Shown here one piece after another: positions 17,191 through 26,632 of a stretch of DNA of 64,000 nt (position 1 is the stretch's first letter; every line of letters begins with the position of its first letter). This stretch comes from Pseudomonas parasichuanensis (GTDB taxonomy: Bacteria; Pseudomonadota; Gammaproteobacteria; Pseudomonadales; Pseudomonadaceae): assembly GCF_021601385.1 (NCBI RefSeq), contig NZ_BQHO01000004.1, forward strand, positions 212,170-276,169. The letters are read 5' to 3'. The translations under genes were made by a program, and so were the position numbers. The notes under the pieces were generated by a model that had not been told where the DNA came from, ran no database searches, and saw only the letters and a list, made by a program, of their open reading frames with translations.

Positions 17191-17742
17191 TCACGGCTGC
17201 GAAGCAATCGCCTTCTCGATCGCCGCCGTAAACGCCGGATCATCCGGTTTGGTCAGGCTGGAGAAATTGCCGATGACCTTGCCCTTGCGGTCCACCACGT
17301 ACTTGTAGAAGTTCCACTTCGGTGCGCTGCTCTGGTGCGCCAGCTCGACAAACAGCGGGATCGCATCCTTGCCCCGTACCGGCTGGGTCTTGGTCATGGT
17401 GAAGGTCACGCCGTAGTTGGCGTAGCACACCTTGGCGGTCTTCTCGCTGTCGGCGTCTTCCTGCTTGAAGTCGTTGGACGGCACGCCCAGCATCTCTAGC
17501 CCTTGGCCGTGATAAGTCTTGTAGGTGGTTTCCAGCCCTTCGAACTGCGGGGCGAAGCCGCAGTAGCTGGCCGTGTTGATCACCACCAACGGCTTGCCGG
17601 CGAAGCGCTGGCACAGGTCGATCTGCTCCTTGCCACGCAGTTCGGGCAAGCTGCCCTGCAGCAAGGCCGGGCAGTCAGCCGCCCAGCTGGAAGTCGCTGC
17701 GGCCAGGGCCAGCAGGGGTAAGGTCAGCCAGCGTGCATGCAT
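17191..17742 (-). CDS. Exported glutathione peroxidase family protein
   Basis: A 183-residue thioredoxin-fold peroxidase with a signal peptide (cleavage near SSWA-AD, residue 21). The peroxidatic Cys61 lies in [16 protein letters not shown], followed by [11 protein letters not shown] (with the Gln) and the [12 protein letters not shown] block bearing the catalytic Trp/Asn. Family members reduce peroxides with thioredoxin or glutathione. The signal peptide places this one in the periplasm, which is less usual for GPx proteins. It is alone on its strand, with an extended REP pair downstream. Confidence 0.9.
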   Translation of the reverse strand: MHARWLTLPLLALAAATSSWAADCPALLQGSLPELRGKEQIDLCQRFAGKPLVVINTASYCGFAPQFEGLETTYKTYHGQGLEMLGVPSNDFKQEDADSEKTAKVCYANYGVTFTMTKTQPVRGKDAIPLFVELAHQSSAPKWNFYKYVVDRKGKVIGNFSSLTKPDDPAFTAAIEKAIASQP

Positions 17743-17784
17743 CAGGGGTGCTCCTGCAGGAAAATGCTTCCTGCAGGGTAGCGC

Positions 17785-17907
17785 TTAACACAGGCTCATG
17801 CCCAGCTGCAGCAACGCCAGCCCGCCCTGGTGCCAGCCCCACCAGGCCAGCGCCAACAACAGCAGCACGGCGACGGCCAGCAAGCCGCGCCCCAACAGGC
17901 GGTTCAT
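17785..17907 (-). CDS. 40-aa single-span membrane protein translationally coupled to the MFS gene
   Basis: A 40-codon frame whose ATG overlaps the TGA of the upstream MFS gene in an ATGA arrangement, a classic coupling signal. The product begins MNRLLGRGLLAVAV and has one hydrophobic helix (about residues 7-24), then WWGWHQGG and a short tail. Small proteins of this type often modulate a neighbouring transporter. No family is recognised. The overlap, hydrophobicity and positive-inside N-terminus support it being real. Confidence 0.6.
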   Translation of the reverse strand: MNRLLGRGLLAVAVLLLLALAWWGWHQGGLALLQLGMSLC

Positions 17908-19106
17908 GCCGCCTGCGCCTGCAACCGGGCGACCGGGCGCTCTCGCACCGGCCAGTTCAGTGCAGCGGCCAGCAGGCTGAGCAGGATCGAGATCTGCCAG
18001 ACCAAGTCGTAGCTGCCGGTCTGGTCGTACACCACACCGCCCAACCAGCCGCCGAGGAAGGCGCCCAGCTGATGGAACAGGAACACGATCCCGCCGAGCA
18101 TCGACAGGTTGCGCACGCCGAATAGCGTGGCCACCGTACCGTTGGTCAAAGGCACCGTCGACAGCCATAGCAGGCCCATGGCGATACCGAACAGGTAAGC
18201 GCTCACCTGGGTCACCGGCGCCCACAGGAACAGCACGATCACCACCGCCCGCAGCAGGTACAGCGCGGTCAGCAGGCGCGGCTTGGACATGCGCCCGCCC
18301 AGCCAGCCGGCGGTGTAGGTACCGACGATGTTGAACAACCCCACCAGCGCCAGCACCGTGGTGCCGGTGATGGCCGGCAGGTGCTGGTCGACCAGGTAGG
18401 CCGGCAGGTGCACGCCGATGAACACCACCTGGAAGCCGCAGACGAAGAAGCCCAGGGCGAGCAACCAGAAGCCCGAATGCGAGCAGGCCTCGCGCAACGC
18501 CTGGCCAAGGCTCTGCTCGGCGCCATGGGCAGGCATCGGGTTGTCGCGCAAAAAGCCCACCAGCGGCACGATCAAGGCCACCATCAGGCCCAGCACCAGC
18601 AGCGCCGCCGACCAGCCCAGCCACTGGATCAGGCCGAGGGTGCCGGGCAGCATGGCGAACTGCCCAAACGAACCCGCCGCACTGGCGATGCCCATGGCCA
18701 TGCTGCGTTTTTCCGGCGGCACGGCGCGGCCAACCACGCCGAGAATCACCGAGAACGAGGTGCCGGACAGGCCGATGCCGATCAGCAGGCCGGCACTGAG
18801 CGACAGTGACCAGATCGAGTCGGCCATGCCCATCAACACCAGCCCCGTGGCGTACAGGATGCCGCCAATGATCACCACCTTCGCCGCGCCCAGCCGGTCG
18901 GCCAGCGCGCCGGAGAACGGCTGGGCCAGGCCCCAGATCAGGTTCTGCAGGGCGATGGCGAAGGCGAACACCTCGCGGCCCCAGCCGAAATCGGCGCTCA
19001 TCGGTGCCAGGAACAGGCCGAAGCCATGCCGCACACCCAATGACAGCGCCAGGATCAGCGCCGCCCCCAGAAGTACCCAACCGCTGGTCCGCCATACGGA
19101 AGTCAT
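17904..19106 (-). CDS. MFS transporter under MarR control
   Basis: A 400-residue protein with twelve membrane helices, related to the oxalate/formate antiporter-like (OFA/MCP) branch of MFS. Visible features include GVRHGFGLFLAPMSADFGW in helix 1 and GALADRLGAAKVVIIGG (motif A) after helix 2. The ATG at 19106 is chosen because GGAG lies ten bases upstream. The gene follows marR on the same strand and has a perfect 16-bp palindrome 33 bases before its start. Substrate unknown; an efflux role for the MarR ligand is inferred. Confidence 0.82.
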   Translation of the reverse strand: MTSVWRTSGWVLLGAALILALSLGVRHGFGLFLAPMSADFGWGREVFAFAIALQNLIWGLAQPFSGALADRLGAAKVVIIGGILYATGLVLMGMADSIWSLSLSAGLLIGIGLSGTSFSVILGVVGRAVPPEKRSMAMGIASAAGSFGQFAMLPGTLGLIQWLGWSAALLVLGLMVALIVPLVGFLRDNPMPAHGAEQSLGQALREACSHSGFWLLALGFFVCGFQVVFIGVHLPAYLVDQHLPAITGTTVLALVGLFNIVGTYTAGWLGGRMSKPRLLTALYLLRAVVIVLFLWAPVTQVSAYLFGIAMGLLWLSTVPLTNGTVATLFGVRNLSMLGGIVFLFHQLGAFLGGWLGGVVYDQTGSYDLVWQISILLSLLAAALNWPVRERPVARLQAQAA

Positions 19107-19138
19107 TGTCGTTGTCTCCAGCACATCGCAAGGTTTAT

Positions 19139-19154
19139 GCGGGTATATACCCGC
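19139..19154. promoter_or_regulatory. MarR operator, perfect palindrome GCGGGTATATACCCGC
   Basis: A perfect 16-bp palindrome 33 bases upstream of the MFS start codon. The same element recurs next to the marR start (19580-19595), which points to it as the binding site of that regulator. The TATATA centre could overlap a -10 element. Confidence 0.7.
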
Positions 19155-19170
19155 TTATGATCGTCATGGA

Positions 19171-19575
19171 TCAAGCCAGCCGCTCCAACAGGCGCACCAG
19201 CTCGTCGCGCTGGCCTTCGCCCAGTTGTTCCACCAGTTGCTGCTGGGCCTGCTGCCAAGCCGGGTGCGCCGCTTCAAGCCGCGCCCTGCCCGCCTCGCTC
19301 AACAGCACCAGCCGATTGCGCTGGTCGTCGCCGTCGGCCAGCCGCACCAGCCCTTCGGCTTCCAGCACCCGCAGATTGCGGCCCAGGGTGCTGCGCTCAA
19401 GGCCCATGGCTTCGGCCAGGCTGGTGATGCTCGGCCGGTCGAGCCGCTGCACATGGCGCAGCAGCGAAAACTGGGCGACATTGATGCCGAAGCCGGCAAG
19501 GGCCTCGTCGTAATGCCGGCTCACCCCACGGGCGGCGCGACGCAGATGGGTACAGATGCATTCACTGGTCAGCAT
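19171..19575 (-). CDS. MarR-family transcriptional regulator
   Basis: A 134-residue winged-helix regulator. The recognition region is SITSLAEAMGLERSTLGRNLRVLEAEGLV, followed by the wing with DGDDQRNRLVLLSEAGRARLE, the standard MarR signature. The start at 19575 is chosen because the upstream twelve codons run through the operator. It is followed by the MFS gene and probably represses both itself and the transporter. Cys residues at its N-terminus (SECICTHLRR) could sense oxidants, but this is speculative. Confidence 0.9.
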   Translation of the reverse strand: MLTSECICTHLRRAARGVSRHYDEALAGFGINVAQFSLLRHVQRLDRPSITSLAEAMGLERSTLGRNLRVLEAEGLVRLADGDDQRNRLVLLSEAGRARLEAAHPAWQQAQQQLVEQLGEGQRDELVRLLERLA

Positions 19576-19579
19576 GGAT

Positions 19580-19595
19580 ACGTGTATATACCCGC
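19580..19595. promoter_or_regulatory. Second MarR operator, imperfect palindrome next to the marR start
   Basis: ACGTGTATATACCCGC matches the operator at 19139 at 13 of 16 positions. It ends only five bases upstream of the marR ATG, where binding would block translation initiation or early transcription. Confidence 0.6.
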
Positions 19596-19653
19596 AATAT
19601 GGATGTTGCAAGAAGTTTCAGGGTTCATGAGGCCAGCGCTGGCAATCGAACAA

Positions 19654-20391
19654 TCAGCCGGCCAATACCGCCAGCGCAACCACCACGGCCAGTTCCAGCA
19701 GTTCCAGCAATGCCCCCGCGGTATCTCCGGTAGTACCGCCGAGGCGCTTGCACATCAACCGGCGCAGCCCGCCAAACACCAGCAACGCCAGCCCGAGCGC
19801 CCACAGCACCGACCAGCCTCCGAGCGCCACGCTTGCCAGCGCACTCCCCAGCAGAGCCCATCCTGCAGCCTGGCGCGGCAAGTGTTCGGCCAACGCCGCC
19901 CCCAGCCCACCGGCCCGCACATAAGGCGTCGTCAGGAACAGCCCGAGCATCGCCGCCCGCCCGACCACCGGCGCCAGCACCAGCAAACCACCCGCCCCAC
20001 GCTCGACCAGCACCCACAGCGCGCAGAACTTCAACAGCAGCACCAGTACCAGGGTGACCACGGCAATCGGCCCGCTGCGCGGGTCTTTCATGATCTGCAG
20101 GGTGCGCTCGCGATCGCCGAAGCCGCCCAGCCAGGCATCGGCGCTGTCGGCCAGGCCATCAAGGTGCAGGGCACCGCTGAGCAGCACCCACAACGCCAGC
20201 AACAGCGCCGCCTGCAAGGGCGCCGCCACGCCCTGCAGCAGGTGGCTGGCCAGCCACAGCAGCAGGCCGAACAGCAAGCCGACCACGGGATAGAACAGCA
20301 GCGAACGGCCCATCTGCGCAGGCGTCGGCATACCCGGCAGGCTTACCGGCAGGCTGCTGAGAAACTGCAGGGCAATCCAGAATGGCAGCAT
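19654..20391 (-). CDS. cobS: Adenosylcobinamide-GDP ribazoletransferase (cobalamin synthase)
   Basis: A 245-residue polytopic inner-membrane enzyme that joins adenosylcobinamide-GDP to alpha-ribazole (or its phosphate) in the last assembly step of cobalamin. The acidic metal-binding motif LHLDGLADSADAW (about residues 78-90) and MKDPRSGPIAV are diagnostic. The ATG at 20391 is one base downstream of the cobC stop. It is the last gene of the operon. No terminator is obvious after it. Confidence 0.93.
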   Translation of the reverse strand: MLPFWIALQFLSSLPVSLPGMPTPAQMGRSLLFYPVVGLLFGLLLWLASHLLQGVAAPLQAALLLALWVLLSGALHLDGLADSADAWLGGFGDRERTLQIMKDPRSGPIAVVTLVLVLLLKFCALWVLVERGAGGLLVLAPVVGRAAMLGLFLTTPYVRAGGLGAALAEHLPRQAAGWALLGSALASVALGGWSVLWALGLALLVFGGLRRLMCKRLGGTTGDTAGALLELLELAVVVALAVLAG

Positions 20392-20392
20392 C

Positions 20393-20962
20393 TCAGTCGA
20401 CCTCACGCAAATGGCCATCGCGGCTGGCCTCAAGACGCATCAACGCCCCATGCCCAACCTCGACTTGCAGCAACTGCTCACGCGGCAGGCCACGCGCCCT
20501 TGCCAGCAACAGGCGCATCACCCCGCCATGGGTGACCAGCAGCACGCGCTTGCCGGCATGCGCGCGGGCCAGGCGTTCAACCGCTGCCACGACCCGCTCG
20601 GCAAACGCCAGCACTGGCTCGCCGGCCGGCGGTGTGAAGGCGTAGGGGTCATTCCAGAACTGGCCCAGGGCATCGGCTTCGGTCTGCATGATCTGCGCCG
20701 CGCTACGCCCTTCCCAGTCGCCGAAGTGCAGCTCGCGCACATCCGCCTCACGCTGCACCGGCAAGCCCAGGCGCGCGCCCAGCTCGTCGGCGAACAGCGC
20801 GCAGCGTTGCAGCGGTGAGCTGACCACGACGTCCCAGGGGCCGGCCTGCGCCACGGCCTGGCGCATCTGTGCCCAGCCGGTGGCGGTCAGTGCGTCGTCC
20901 AGGCTGCCACGCAGGCCGCCACCCAGTTCGGTCTCGCCGTGGCGCAGCAGGTCGAGGATCAT
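20393..20962 (-). CDS. cobC: Alpha-ribazole phosphatase (histidine phosphatase family)
   Basis: A 189-residue enzyme of the phosphoglycerate-mutase-like superfamily, with the phospho-His motif LLRHGET at residues 5-11 and the second catalytic His in [10 protein letters not shown]. It dephosphorylates alpha-ribazole-5'-phosphate (or adenosylcobalamin phosphate) in the nucleotide-loop pathway. Its start overlaps the cobT stop by four bases, and it lies before cobS. Confidence 0.9.
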   Translation of the reverse strand: MILDLLRHGETELGGGLRGSLDDALTATGWAQMRQAVAQAGPWDVVVSSPLQRCALFADELGARLGLPVQREADVRELHFGDWEGRSAAQIMQTEADALGQFWNDPYAFTPPAGEPVLAFAERVVAAVERLARAHAGKRVLLVTHGGVMRLLLARARGLPREQLLQVEVGHGALMRLEASRDGHLREVD

Positions 20963-22014
20963 GCCGGGCGGTCCGCCACCGCCGCTTCGGCGAAGGTCGC
21001 CATCTGCCCGTGCAGGGCGCAGGCCAGGCGCAGCAGCGGCACCGCCAGCGCCGCACCGCTGCCTTCACCCAGGCGCAGGCCCAGGGCCAGCAGCGGCTCG
21101 GCCTGCAACGCGGCCAGCAGCGCCTTGTGGCCCGGCTCGGCGCCCTGGTGGGCGAACAGCAGCCAAGGGCGGCATTGCGGGTTGAGGCGTACCGCCACCA
21201 GGGCGGCGACGCTGCAGATGAAACCATCGACCAACACCGCCACGCCGTGCTGGGCGCAGGCCAGGTAGGCGCCGGCCAGCGCGGCGATCTCGAAACCACC
21301 GACACAGGCCAGGGCCTGCAGCGGTTGGTCGGCGCGCAACCCGTGCAGCACCAGCGCCGCCTCGATCACCTCGGCCTTGTGCCGCACACCGGCGCTGTCC
21401 AGGCCAGTGCCCGGCCCGCTCAGTTCGCGCGCCGGGCAACTCAGCAAGGTGCTGGCCAGGGCCGCTGCCGCGGTAGTGTTGCCAATGCCCATCTCGCCGC
21501 CGATGAACAGCTGGGCGCCGTCCTCGACCGCCCGCAGGGCACTGTCACGGCCGGCCTGCAAGGCTGCGGCCAGCTGGGTGTCGGTCATCGCCGGCTGGCG
21601 GGCGAAGTTGGCTGTGCCCGCGCCCAGGCGCAGGTGGTGTACGCCAGGCAGTTCGAGGGACGAATCGATGGTGCCGAGGTCGACCACCTCAAGGCGTGCA
21701 TCCAGTTGGCGCGCCAACACGCTGATCGCCGCGCCGCCGCCGACAAAGTTGCGCAGCATCTGCCCGGTCACTGCTTGCGGGTAGGCAGATATACCCTCCT
21801 CCACCACACCGTGGTCGCCGGCGAAGATACTGATCGCGACCTTGTCCACGCCAGGCCGCTCGCGGCCCTGCATGCCGGCCAGATGAATCGCCAGGCCTTC
21901 AAGCTGGCCGAGGGAACCGGCGGGTTTGGTCAGCTGCTGCTGACGGGCGCGGGCCTGGTCCATGGCGGCGGTGTCGAGGGGTTGGCAGGCGTCACGCCAC
22001 CACATCTGGGTCAT
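20959..22014 (-). CDS. cobT: Nicotinate-nucleotide--dimethylbenzimidazole phosphoribosyltransferase
   Basis: A 351-residue enzyme that activates 5,6-dimethylbenzimidazole (made by BluB upstream) to alpha-ribazole phosphate. Recognisable blocks are [44 protein letters not shown] and the catalytic Glu region near the C-terminus ([13 protein letters not shown]). A 103-base gap with a REP unit separates it from cobU, the only real gap in the operon. Confidence 0.95.
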   Translation of the reverse strand: MTQMWWRDACQPLDTAAMDQARARQQQLTKPAGSLGQLEGLAIHLAGMQGRERPGVDKVAISIFAGDHGVVEEGISAYPQAVTGQMLRNFVGGGAAISVLARQLDARLEVVDLGTIDSSLELPGVHHLRLGAGTANFARQPAMTDTQLAAALQAGRDSALRAVEDGAQLFIGGEMGIGNTTAAAALASTLLSCPARELSGPGTGLDSAGVRHKAEVIEAALVLHGLRADQPLQALACVGGFEIAALAGAYLACAQHGVAVLVDGFICSVAALVAVRLNPQCRPWLLFAHQGAEPGHKALLAALQAEPLLALGLRLGEGSGAALAVPLLRLACALHGQMATFAEAAVADRPA

Positions 22015-22061
22015 AGAGCGGGTCCTTTGGTAAAGGCGAGGAAAGTCGGGGCCGCGTTGCG

Positions 22062-22092
22062 GTCCTTTCGCGGCGCAAGGCCGCTCCTACAG
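22062..22092. repeat. Single REP unit (class B, CGCGGCGCAAGGCCGCTCCTAC type)
   Basis: One copy of the class B REP lies in the only sizeable gap of the cob operon, between cobU and cobT. No inverted partner is present. The gap also repeats GCGGGTCCTTTG on both sides (22017-22028 and 22125-22136). Confidence 0.7.
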
Positions 22093-22117
22093 AGGGTTGC
22101 GTGAGGCATGGCCCGCG

Positions 22118-22639
22118 TCAAAGCGCGGGTCCTTTGAGCATGAAAGGGAGGCCGGCCACGGTCAGCACCACGCGTTGGCAGCGCTCGGCCACGGCCTGGT
22201 GCAACAGCCCGGCGTGGTCGACGTAGCGGCGGGTCAGTTCGCCCATGGGCACCACGCCCAGGCCGGTTTCGTTGCTGACCAGGATGATCGTGCCCGGCAA
22301 TTGCTCAAGGCACGCCAGCAGCGCGTCGCGCTCCTGCACCAGGCGCTGTTCGTCGTCGAGCATCAGCAGGTTGGTCAGCCACAGCGTCAGGCAGTCCACC
22401 AGCAGGCAGTGCCCTGCGTCGGCTTCGGCGCGCAGTGTCCTGGCCAGGGCCAGGGGTTCTTCGATCAGCCCCCAGTCGGCCGGGCGGCGTTCACGGTGCA
22501 GGCGCACCCGTTCGTTCATCTCGCCGTCCAGCGGCTCGCTGGTGGCGATGTAGGTCACCGGCAGGCCGCTGGCGCTGGCCAGTTGCTCGGCCAGGCGGCT
22601 CTTGCCCGAGCGGGCGCCGCCGAGGATCAGGTTACGCAT
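22118..22639 (-). CDS. cobU: Adenosylcobinamide kinase / adenosylcobinamide-phosphate guanylyltransferase
   Basis: A 173-residue bifunctional enzyme. The P-loop GGARSGKSR at residues 7-15 and the [22 protein letters not shown] block (about 32-53, with the guanylylated His) are diagnostic, as is [21 protein letters not shown]. It phosphorylates adenosylcobinamide and then forms the GDP derivative. The start at 22639 overlaps the cobQ 3' end by eight bases. Confidence 0.94.
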   Translation of the reverse strand: MRNLILGGARSGKSRLAEQLASASGLPVTYIATSEPLDGEMNERVRLHRERRPADWGLIEEPLALARTLRAEADAGHCLLVDCLTLWLTNLLMLDDEQRLVQERDALLACLEQLPGTIILVSNETGLGVVPMGELTRRYVDHAGLLHQAVAERCQRVVLTVAGLPFMLKGPAL

Positions 22640-24095
22640 GGGCAGTGATTCCACACAGCTGGCGCAGGTGCGCGGTGTCCAGGTGCTGCTCGACCAGGTC
22701 GGCCAGGCGCTCGATATCGCGCTCGCGCAGGGCCTCGTAGTCGATGGCCTGTACATCGGCGAGCCCGGCCCAGCGCAGCAGCGCCGCGCACGACTGGCTG
22801 CCTTCGAACAGGCCGTGCAGGTAGGTGGCGAGGATCTGCCCGTCGGCGCTGATGGCGCCGTCGCAGCGGCCGTCGTGCAGCTGCACGGCCGGATGCTCCA
22901 GGGCCGGGCCACGGGTAACGCCGGCATGGATCTCGTAGCCCGCTATCGGCGACTGCTCAAGCCGCAGTGTGCCGCCGACGTTGCGCAGTTGCTTCTCGGC
23001 CTCCAGCACGGTCTCGTAATCCAACAGGCCAAGCCCGACACTGGAGCCGGCCGGGCCTTCCAGCCCGAGTGGATCGTGGACCTCGCGGCCCAGCATCTGC
23101 AAACCGCCGCAGATGCCGATCAGCTTGCCGCCGTAGCGCAAATGCCGGGCGATGGCCGTGTCCCAGCCACGCGCACGCAACTGCGCCAGGTCGCCGCGCA
23201 CGCTCTTGGAGCCGGGCAGGATGATCAGGTCGGCGGGCGGGATCGGCTGGCCCGGGCCGATGAATTGCAGATCGACCTGCGGGTGCAGGCGCAGTGGGTC
23301 GAAATCGGTGTGGTTGCTGATGCGCGGCAGCACCGGCACGATCACCTTGAGCAGCCGTTCGCCTTTGACCGCCTGGCGCACGTCGATGCCGTCCTCGGCC
23401 TCCAGGTGCAGGTCGGTGACATAGGGCAGCACGCCCAGCACCGGTTTGCCGGTGCGCTGCTCCAGCCAGTCCAGGCCCGGTTGCAGCAAGGCGATATCGC
23501 CACGGAAACGGTTGATGACGAAGCCTTTGACCCGCGCCTGCTCGCTCGGCGAGAGCAGCTCCAGGGTGCCCACCAGGTGGGCGAACACCCCGCCACGGTT
23601 GATATCGGCCACCAGGATTACCGGGCAGTCGACCGCCTCGGCAAAGCCCATGTTGGCGATATCGCCGGCACGCAGGTTGATCTCGGCAGGGGAGCCTGCG
23701 CCTTCGACCATCACCACTTGATAGGCTTGCTCGAGCCGCTCATGGGAGGCCAGCACCGCCTGCATGGCGATGGCTTTGTAGCCGTGGTAGGCCACGGCAT
23801 TCATGCTGGTGACGGCGCGCCCATGGATGATCACCTGGGCACCGGTGTCGCTGTTGGGCTTGAGCAGCACCGGGTTCATGTCGGTGTGCGGCGCCAGCCG
23901 GCAGGCCTGGGCCTGTACCGCCTGGGCACGGCCGATCTCGCCACCGTCGGCGGTCACTGCGCTGTTGAGCGCCATGTTCTGCGGTTTGAACGGCACCACT
24001 GCAACGCCTTGGCGCAGCAGCCAGCGGCACAGGGCGGTAACCAGCGTGCTCTTGCCGGCATCGGAGGTGGTGCCTTGCACCATCAGGGTGGTCAT
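22632..24095 (-). CDS. cobQ: Cobyric acid synthase
   Basis: A 487-residue ATP-dependent amidotransferase that amidates four corrin side chains. It has an N-terminal dethiobiotin-synthetase-like domain ([17 protein letters not shown] at 6-22) and a C-terminal class I glutaminase domain with the nucleophilic Cys in [10 protein letters not shown] and His in the HAGVTRGP region. Overlaps with the genes on both sides (ATGA with cobD, eight bases with cobU) show an operon. Confidence 0.95.
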   Translation of the reverse strand: MTTLMVQGTTSDAGKSTLVTALCRWLLRQGVAVVPFKPQNMALNSAVTADGGEIGRAQAVQAQACRLAPHTDMNPVLLKPNSDTGAQVIIHGRAVTSMNAVAYHGYKAIAMQAVLASHERLEQAYQVVMVEGAGSPAEINLRAGDIANMGFAEAVDCPVILVADINRGGVFAHLVGTLELLSPSEQARVKGFVINRFRGDIALLQPGLDWLEQRTGKPVLGVLPYVTDLHLEAEDGIDVRQAVKGERLLKVIVPVLPRISNHTDFDPLRLHPQVDLQFIGPGQPIPPADLIILPGSKSVRGDLAQLRARGWDTAIARHLRYGGKLIGICGGLQMLGREVHDPLGLEGPAGSSVGLGLLDYETVLEAEKQLRNVGGTLRLEQSPIAGYEIHAGVTRGPALEHPAVQLHDGRCDGAISADGQILATYLHGLFEGSQSCAALLRWAGLADVQAIDYEALRERDIERLADLVEQHLDTAHLRQLCGITAHA

Positions 24096-25084
24096 GCCGA
24101 TTCCTTTAGATAATCCAGCAGCGCCTCGCGCAGGCGCTGCTCTTGTGCGGCGTTGGCCGGCAGGCCGAAACGCAGCGCCGCCGGGTGCTCGAACAGGCGC
24201 ACGAGGATGCCGCGCCGGGCGAGGAATTCATGCAGCTGTGCGGCACGCTCGGTGGCCACGTACTGGAACAGGTCGCAGCCCCCCGTCGGCGCCAGGCCGG
24301 CTTCGGCCAACAGGGCCACCAGCCGAGCGCTGGCCCCGGCACAGCGGTCGATCTGCATCAGGTGGGCCAGCTCATCGGCCAGGCATACCTTGCCCAGCAC
24401 CCGGGTCGGACCGCTCACCGTCCACGGCCCCAGCAGCTCGGCCAGCGCCTGCAGCAGTGCCGGTTGAGCCATCACGAAGCCCAGCCGCACCCCTGCCAGG
24501 CCGAAGAACTTGCCGAACGAGCGCAACACGATCAGCCCTGGCCGATCGACATGGCCGCACAGGCTGAGCCCCGGGGTGTTGTCGATGAACGCTTCGTCGA
24601 CCACCAGCCAGCCGCCCCGCGCAGCCAGCCGGGCATGCCAGGCCAACAGGCGCTCACGGGGGATCAGCCGGCCGGTGGGGTTGTTGGGGTTGACCAGCAC
24701 CAGCACGTCGAGGCTGTCGATAGCTGCCTCGACCTGGTCGTCACCCAGCTCGACCAAGGTATGCCCGGCACGCTGCCAGGCATGCGGATGCTCGGCATAA
24801 CAGGGTGTCAGCACCCCGACCCGCCCAGGCGCGCGCAGCTGCGGCAGGGCCTGGATCGCCGCCTGAGAGCCGGCCACGGCCAATAACAGACTGGCGTGAT
24901 AGTAGGTGCGCGCCGCCTGCTCCAGGCCGTCCTCGGTTTCCGGCAGTCGCGCCCAGGCCTCCTGGGGGATCGACGGCACCGGGTATGGCCAGGGTGCGAT
25001 GCCACTGGACAGGTCGAGCCAACGCTCGCGGGCAATCCCGTACTGCACTACCGCCCGCAGCAGGCGGCCACCGTGTTCAAGCAT
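24092..25084 (-). CDS. cobD: L-threonine-O-3-phosphate decarboxylase
   Basis: A 330-residue PLP enzyme of the aminotransferase class I/II fold that supplies (R)-1-amino-2-propanol phosphate for the corrin side chain. The PLP Lys lies in [15 protein letters not shown], with VNPNNPTG and VVDEAFID upstream in the expected order. The name follows Salmonella usage; in the P. denitrificans scheme the equivalent is cobC. Overlaps cbiB and cobQ. Confidence 0.92.
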   Translation of the reverse strand: MLEHGGRLLRAVVQYGIARERWLDLSSGIAPWPYPVPSIPQEAWARLPETEDGLEQAARTYYHASLLLAVAGSQAAIQALPQLRAPGRVGVLTPCYAEHPHAWQRAGHTLVELGDDQVEAAIDSLDVLVLVNPNNPTGRLIPRERLLAWHARLAARGGWLVVDEAFIDNTPGLSLCGHVDRPGLIVLRSFGKFFGLAGVRLGFVMAQPALLQALAELLGPWTVSGPTRVLGKVCLADELAHLMQIDRCAGASARLVALLAEAGLAPTGGCDLFQYVATERAAQLHEFLARRGILVRLFEHPAALRFGLPANAAQEQRLREALLDYLKESA

Positions 25085-25985
25085 TCAGGTAACTCCCCAG
25101 GCAGATCACCAGCAACCATAGCCACACCCCGCGCTGCACCAGGCTCCAGCCACGCTCGATGGCGTCGGCGTCGGCCATCGGCCCCTCGCCCAGGCGCGGC
25201 CGCTCGTGCAGCTCGCCGTGGTACACCGCAGGGCCTCCCAGCTCAACACCCAGCGCACCGGCGCCGCTGGCCATCACCGGGCCTGCGTTGGGGCTGTCCC
25301 ACAGCGGCCCCTGCTGGCGCCAGCAGCGCAGCGCCAGGCGGGTCTTGCCGAGCACGGCGTAGGTCAGCGCCACCAGGCGCGCGGGAATGTAGTTGAGCAC
25401 ATCGTCGATGCGCGCCGCGCACCAGCCGAAGCGCTCGAAGCGTTCGTTGCGATAGCCCCACATGGCATCGAGGGTATTGCTCAGGCGATACAGCACCACA
25501 CCCGGCGCACCGGCCACGGCAAACCAGAACAACGCGGCGAACACCGCATCGCTGCCGTTTTCCAGCACCGACTCGGTAGCCGCCCGGGCCACGGCGGGCT
25601 CGTCCAGCTCGCGGGTTTCACGGCTGACCAGGTAACCGACCCGGCGCCGCGCTTCGTCCAGGTCACCCTGGCGCAGCGCCTGGGCCACCGGCAGCACATG
25701 CTCGCCGAGGCTGCGCAGGCCCAGCGCGCAGTACAGCGCCAGCACATCGACGATCCAGCCAACGTAAGGTAGCCAGGACAGGATCAGCGCCAGCAGGGTC
25801 AGTGGCACCACGGCCAGGAACCAGGCGCTGACACCATGGCTGCGCCAACCACGGCCACCGGCATTCAGGCGCCGCTCCAGGTTCGCCGCCAGGTTGCCGA
25901 AGCCCACCAGCGGGTGCCGGCGTTGCGGCTCGCCAAGCAAGGCATCCAGGGCCACGCCCGCGACAGTCAGCAAGGCCACGCTCAT
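25077..25985 (-). CDS. cbiB: Adenosylcobinamide-phosphate synthase CbiB
   Basis: A 302-residue integral membrane enzyme that attaches the aminopropanol (phosphate) arm to adenosylcobyric acid. Family blocks are [20 protein letters not shown] near the N-terminus, [36 protein letters not shown] and the C-terminal [12 protein letters not shown]. Its ATG at 25985 overlaps the bluB stop (ATGA). It acts with CobD, encoded just downstream. Confidence 0.93.
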   Translation of the reverse strand: MSVALLTVAGVALDALLGEPQRRHPLVGFGNLAANLERRLNAGGRGWRSHGVSAWFLAVVPLTLLALILSWLPYVGWIVDVLALYCALGLRSLGEHVLPVAQALRQGDLDEARRRVGYLVSRETRELDEPAVARAATESVLENGSDAVFAALFWFAVAGAPGVVLYRLSNTLDAMWGYRNERFERFGWCAARIDDVLNYIPARLVALTYAVLGKTRLALRCWRQQGPLWDSPNAGPVMASGAGALGVELGGPAVYHGELHERPRLGEGPMADADAIERGWSLVQRGVWLWLLVICLGSYLNA

Positions 25986-26632
25986 GGCCGGTCTCCCCAA
26001 TGGTTTTCGTACAGCATTTCACTCAGCGGCCGTGGCTCGGCCCAGTTTTGCAGCGCCAGCATCGGCGCCGGGTAGAACTCGGTCACCGGCCCCAGGCACA
26101 GCACCGCCACCGGCTTGGCTCCGGCGGGCATGCCCAGCAGCTCGGCCAGCGCCTGTGGCTCGAACAGCGACACCCAGCCCATGCCCAGGCCCTCGGCACG
26201 CGCCGCCAACCAGAGGTTCTGGATAGCGCAGGCCAGCGACGCCAGGTCCATTTCCGGCAGGGTGCGACGGCCGAAAATGTGCGGTTCGCGGTTGTCCATC
26301 AACGCCGCTACCCACAGTTCGGCGCAGTCGTTGATGCCCTCGACCTTGAGCTTCATGAATTCGTCGGAGCGCTCGTTCAGGGCGTCGGCGGTGCGCACCC
26401 GCTCCTCCTCCACCAGCGCCTGGATGCGCGTGCGCAGTTCAGCCTGGGTGATACGGATGAAACGCCATGGCTGCATCAGGCCCACGCTGGGCGCCTGGTG
26501 CGCGGCGGCCAGCAGGCGCCCGAGCAGTGCCGGCGCCACCTCGCCACCGGCGAAATGGCGCATGTCGCGGCGCTCGCCGATGGCCCGGTAGACGGCCGCG
26601 CGCTCGGCGTCGCTGTAGGCGTGGCCGCTCAT
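25982..26632 (-). CDS. bluB: 5,6-dimethylbenzimidazole synthase BluB
   Basis: A 216-residue nitroreductase-fold enzyme that breaks down reduced FMN with oxygen to make DMB, the lower ligand of B12. The family start [29 protein letters not shown] and the [17 protein letters not shown] segment are clear. Its presence indicates the cell can make true cobalamin aerobically without added DMB. Confidence 0.93.
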   Translation of the reverse strand: MSGHAYSDAERAAVYRAIGERRDMRHFAGGEVAPALLGRLLAAAHQAPSVGLMQPWRFIRITQAELRTRIQALVEEERVRTADALNERSDEFMKLKVEGINDCAELWVAALMDNREPHIFGRRTLPEMDLASLACAIQNLWLAARAEGLGMGWVSLFEPQALAELLGMPAGAKPVAVLCLGPVTEFYPAPMLALQNWAEPRPLSEMLYENHWGDRP

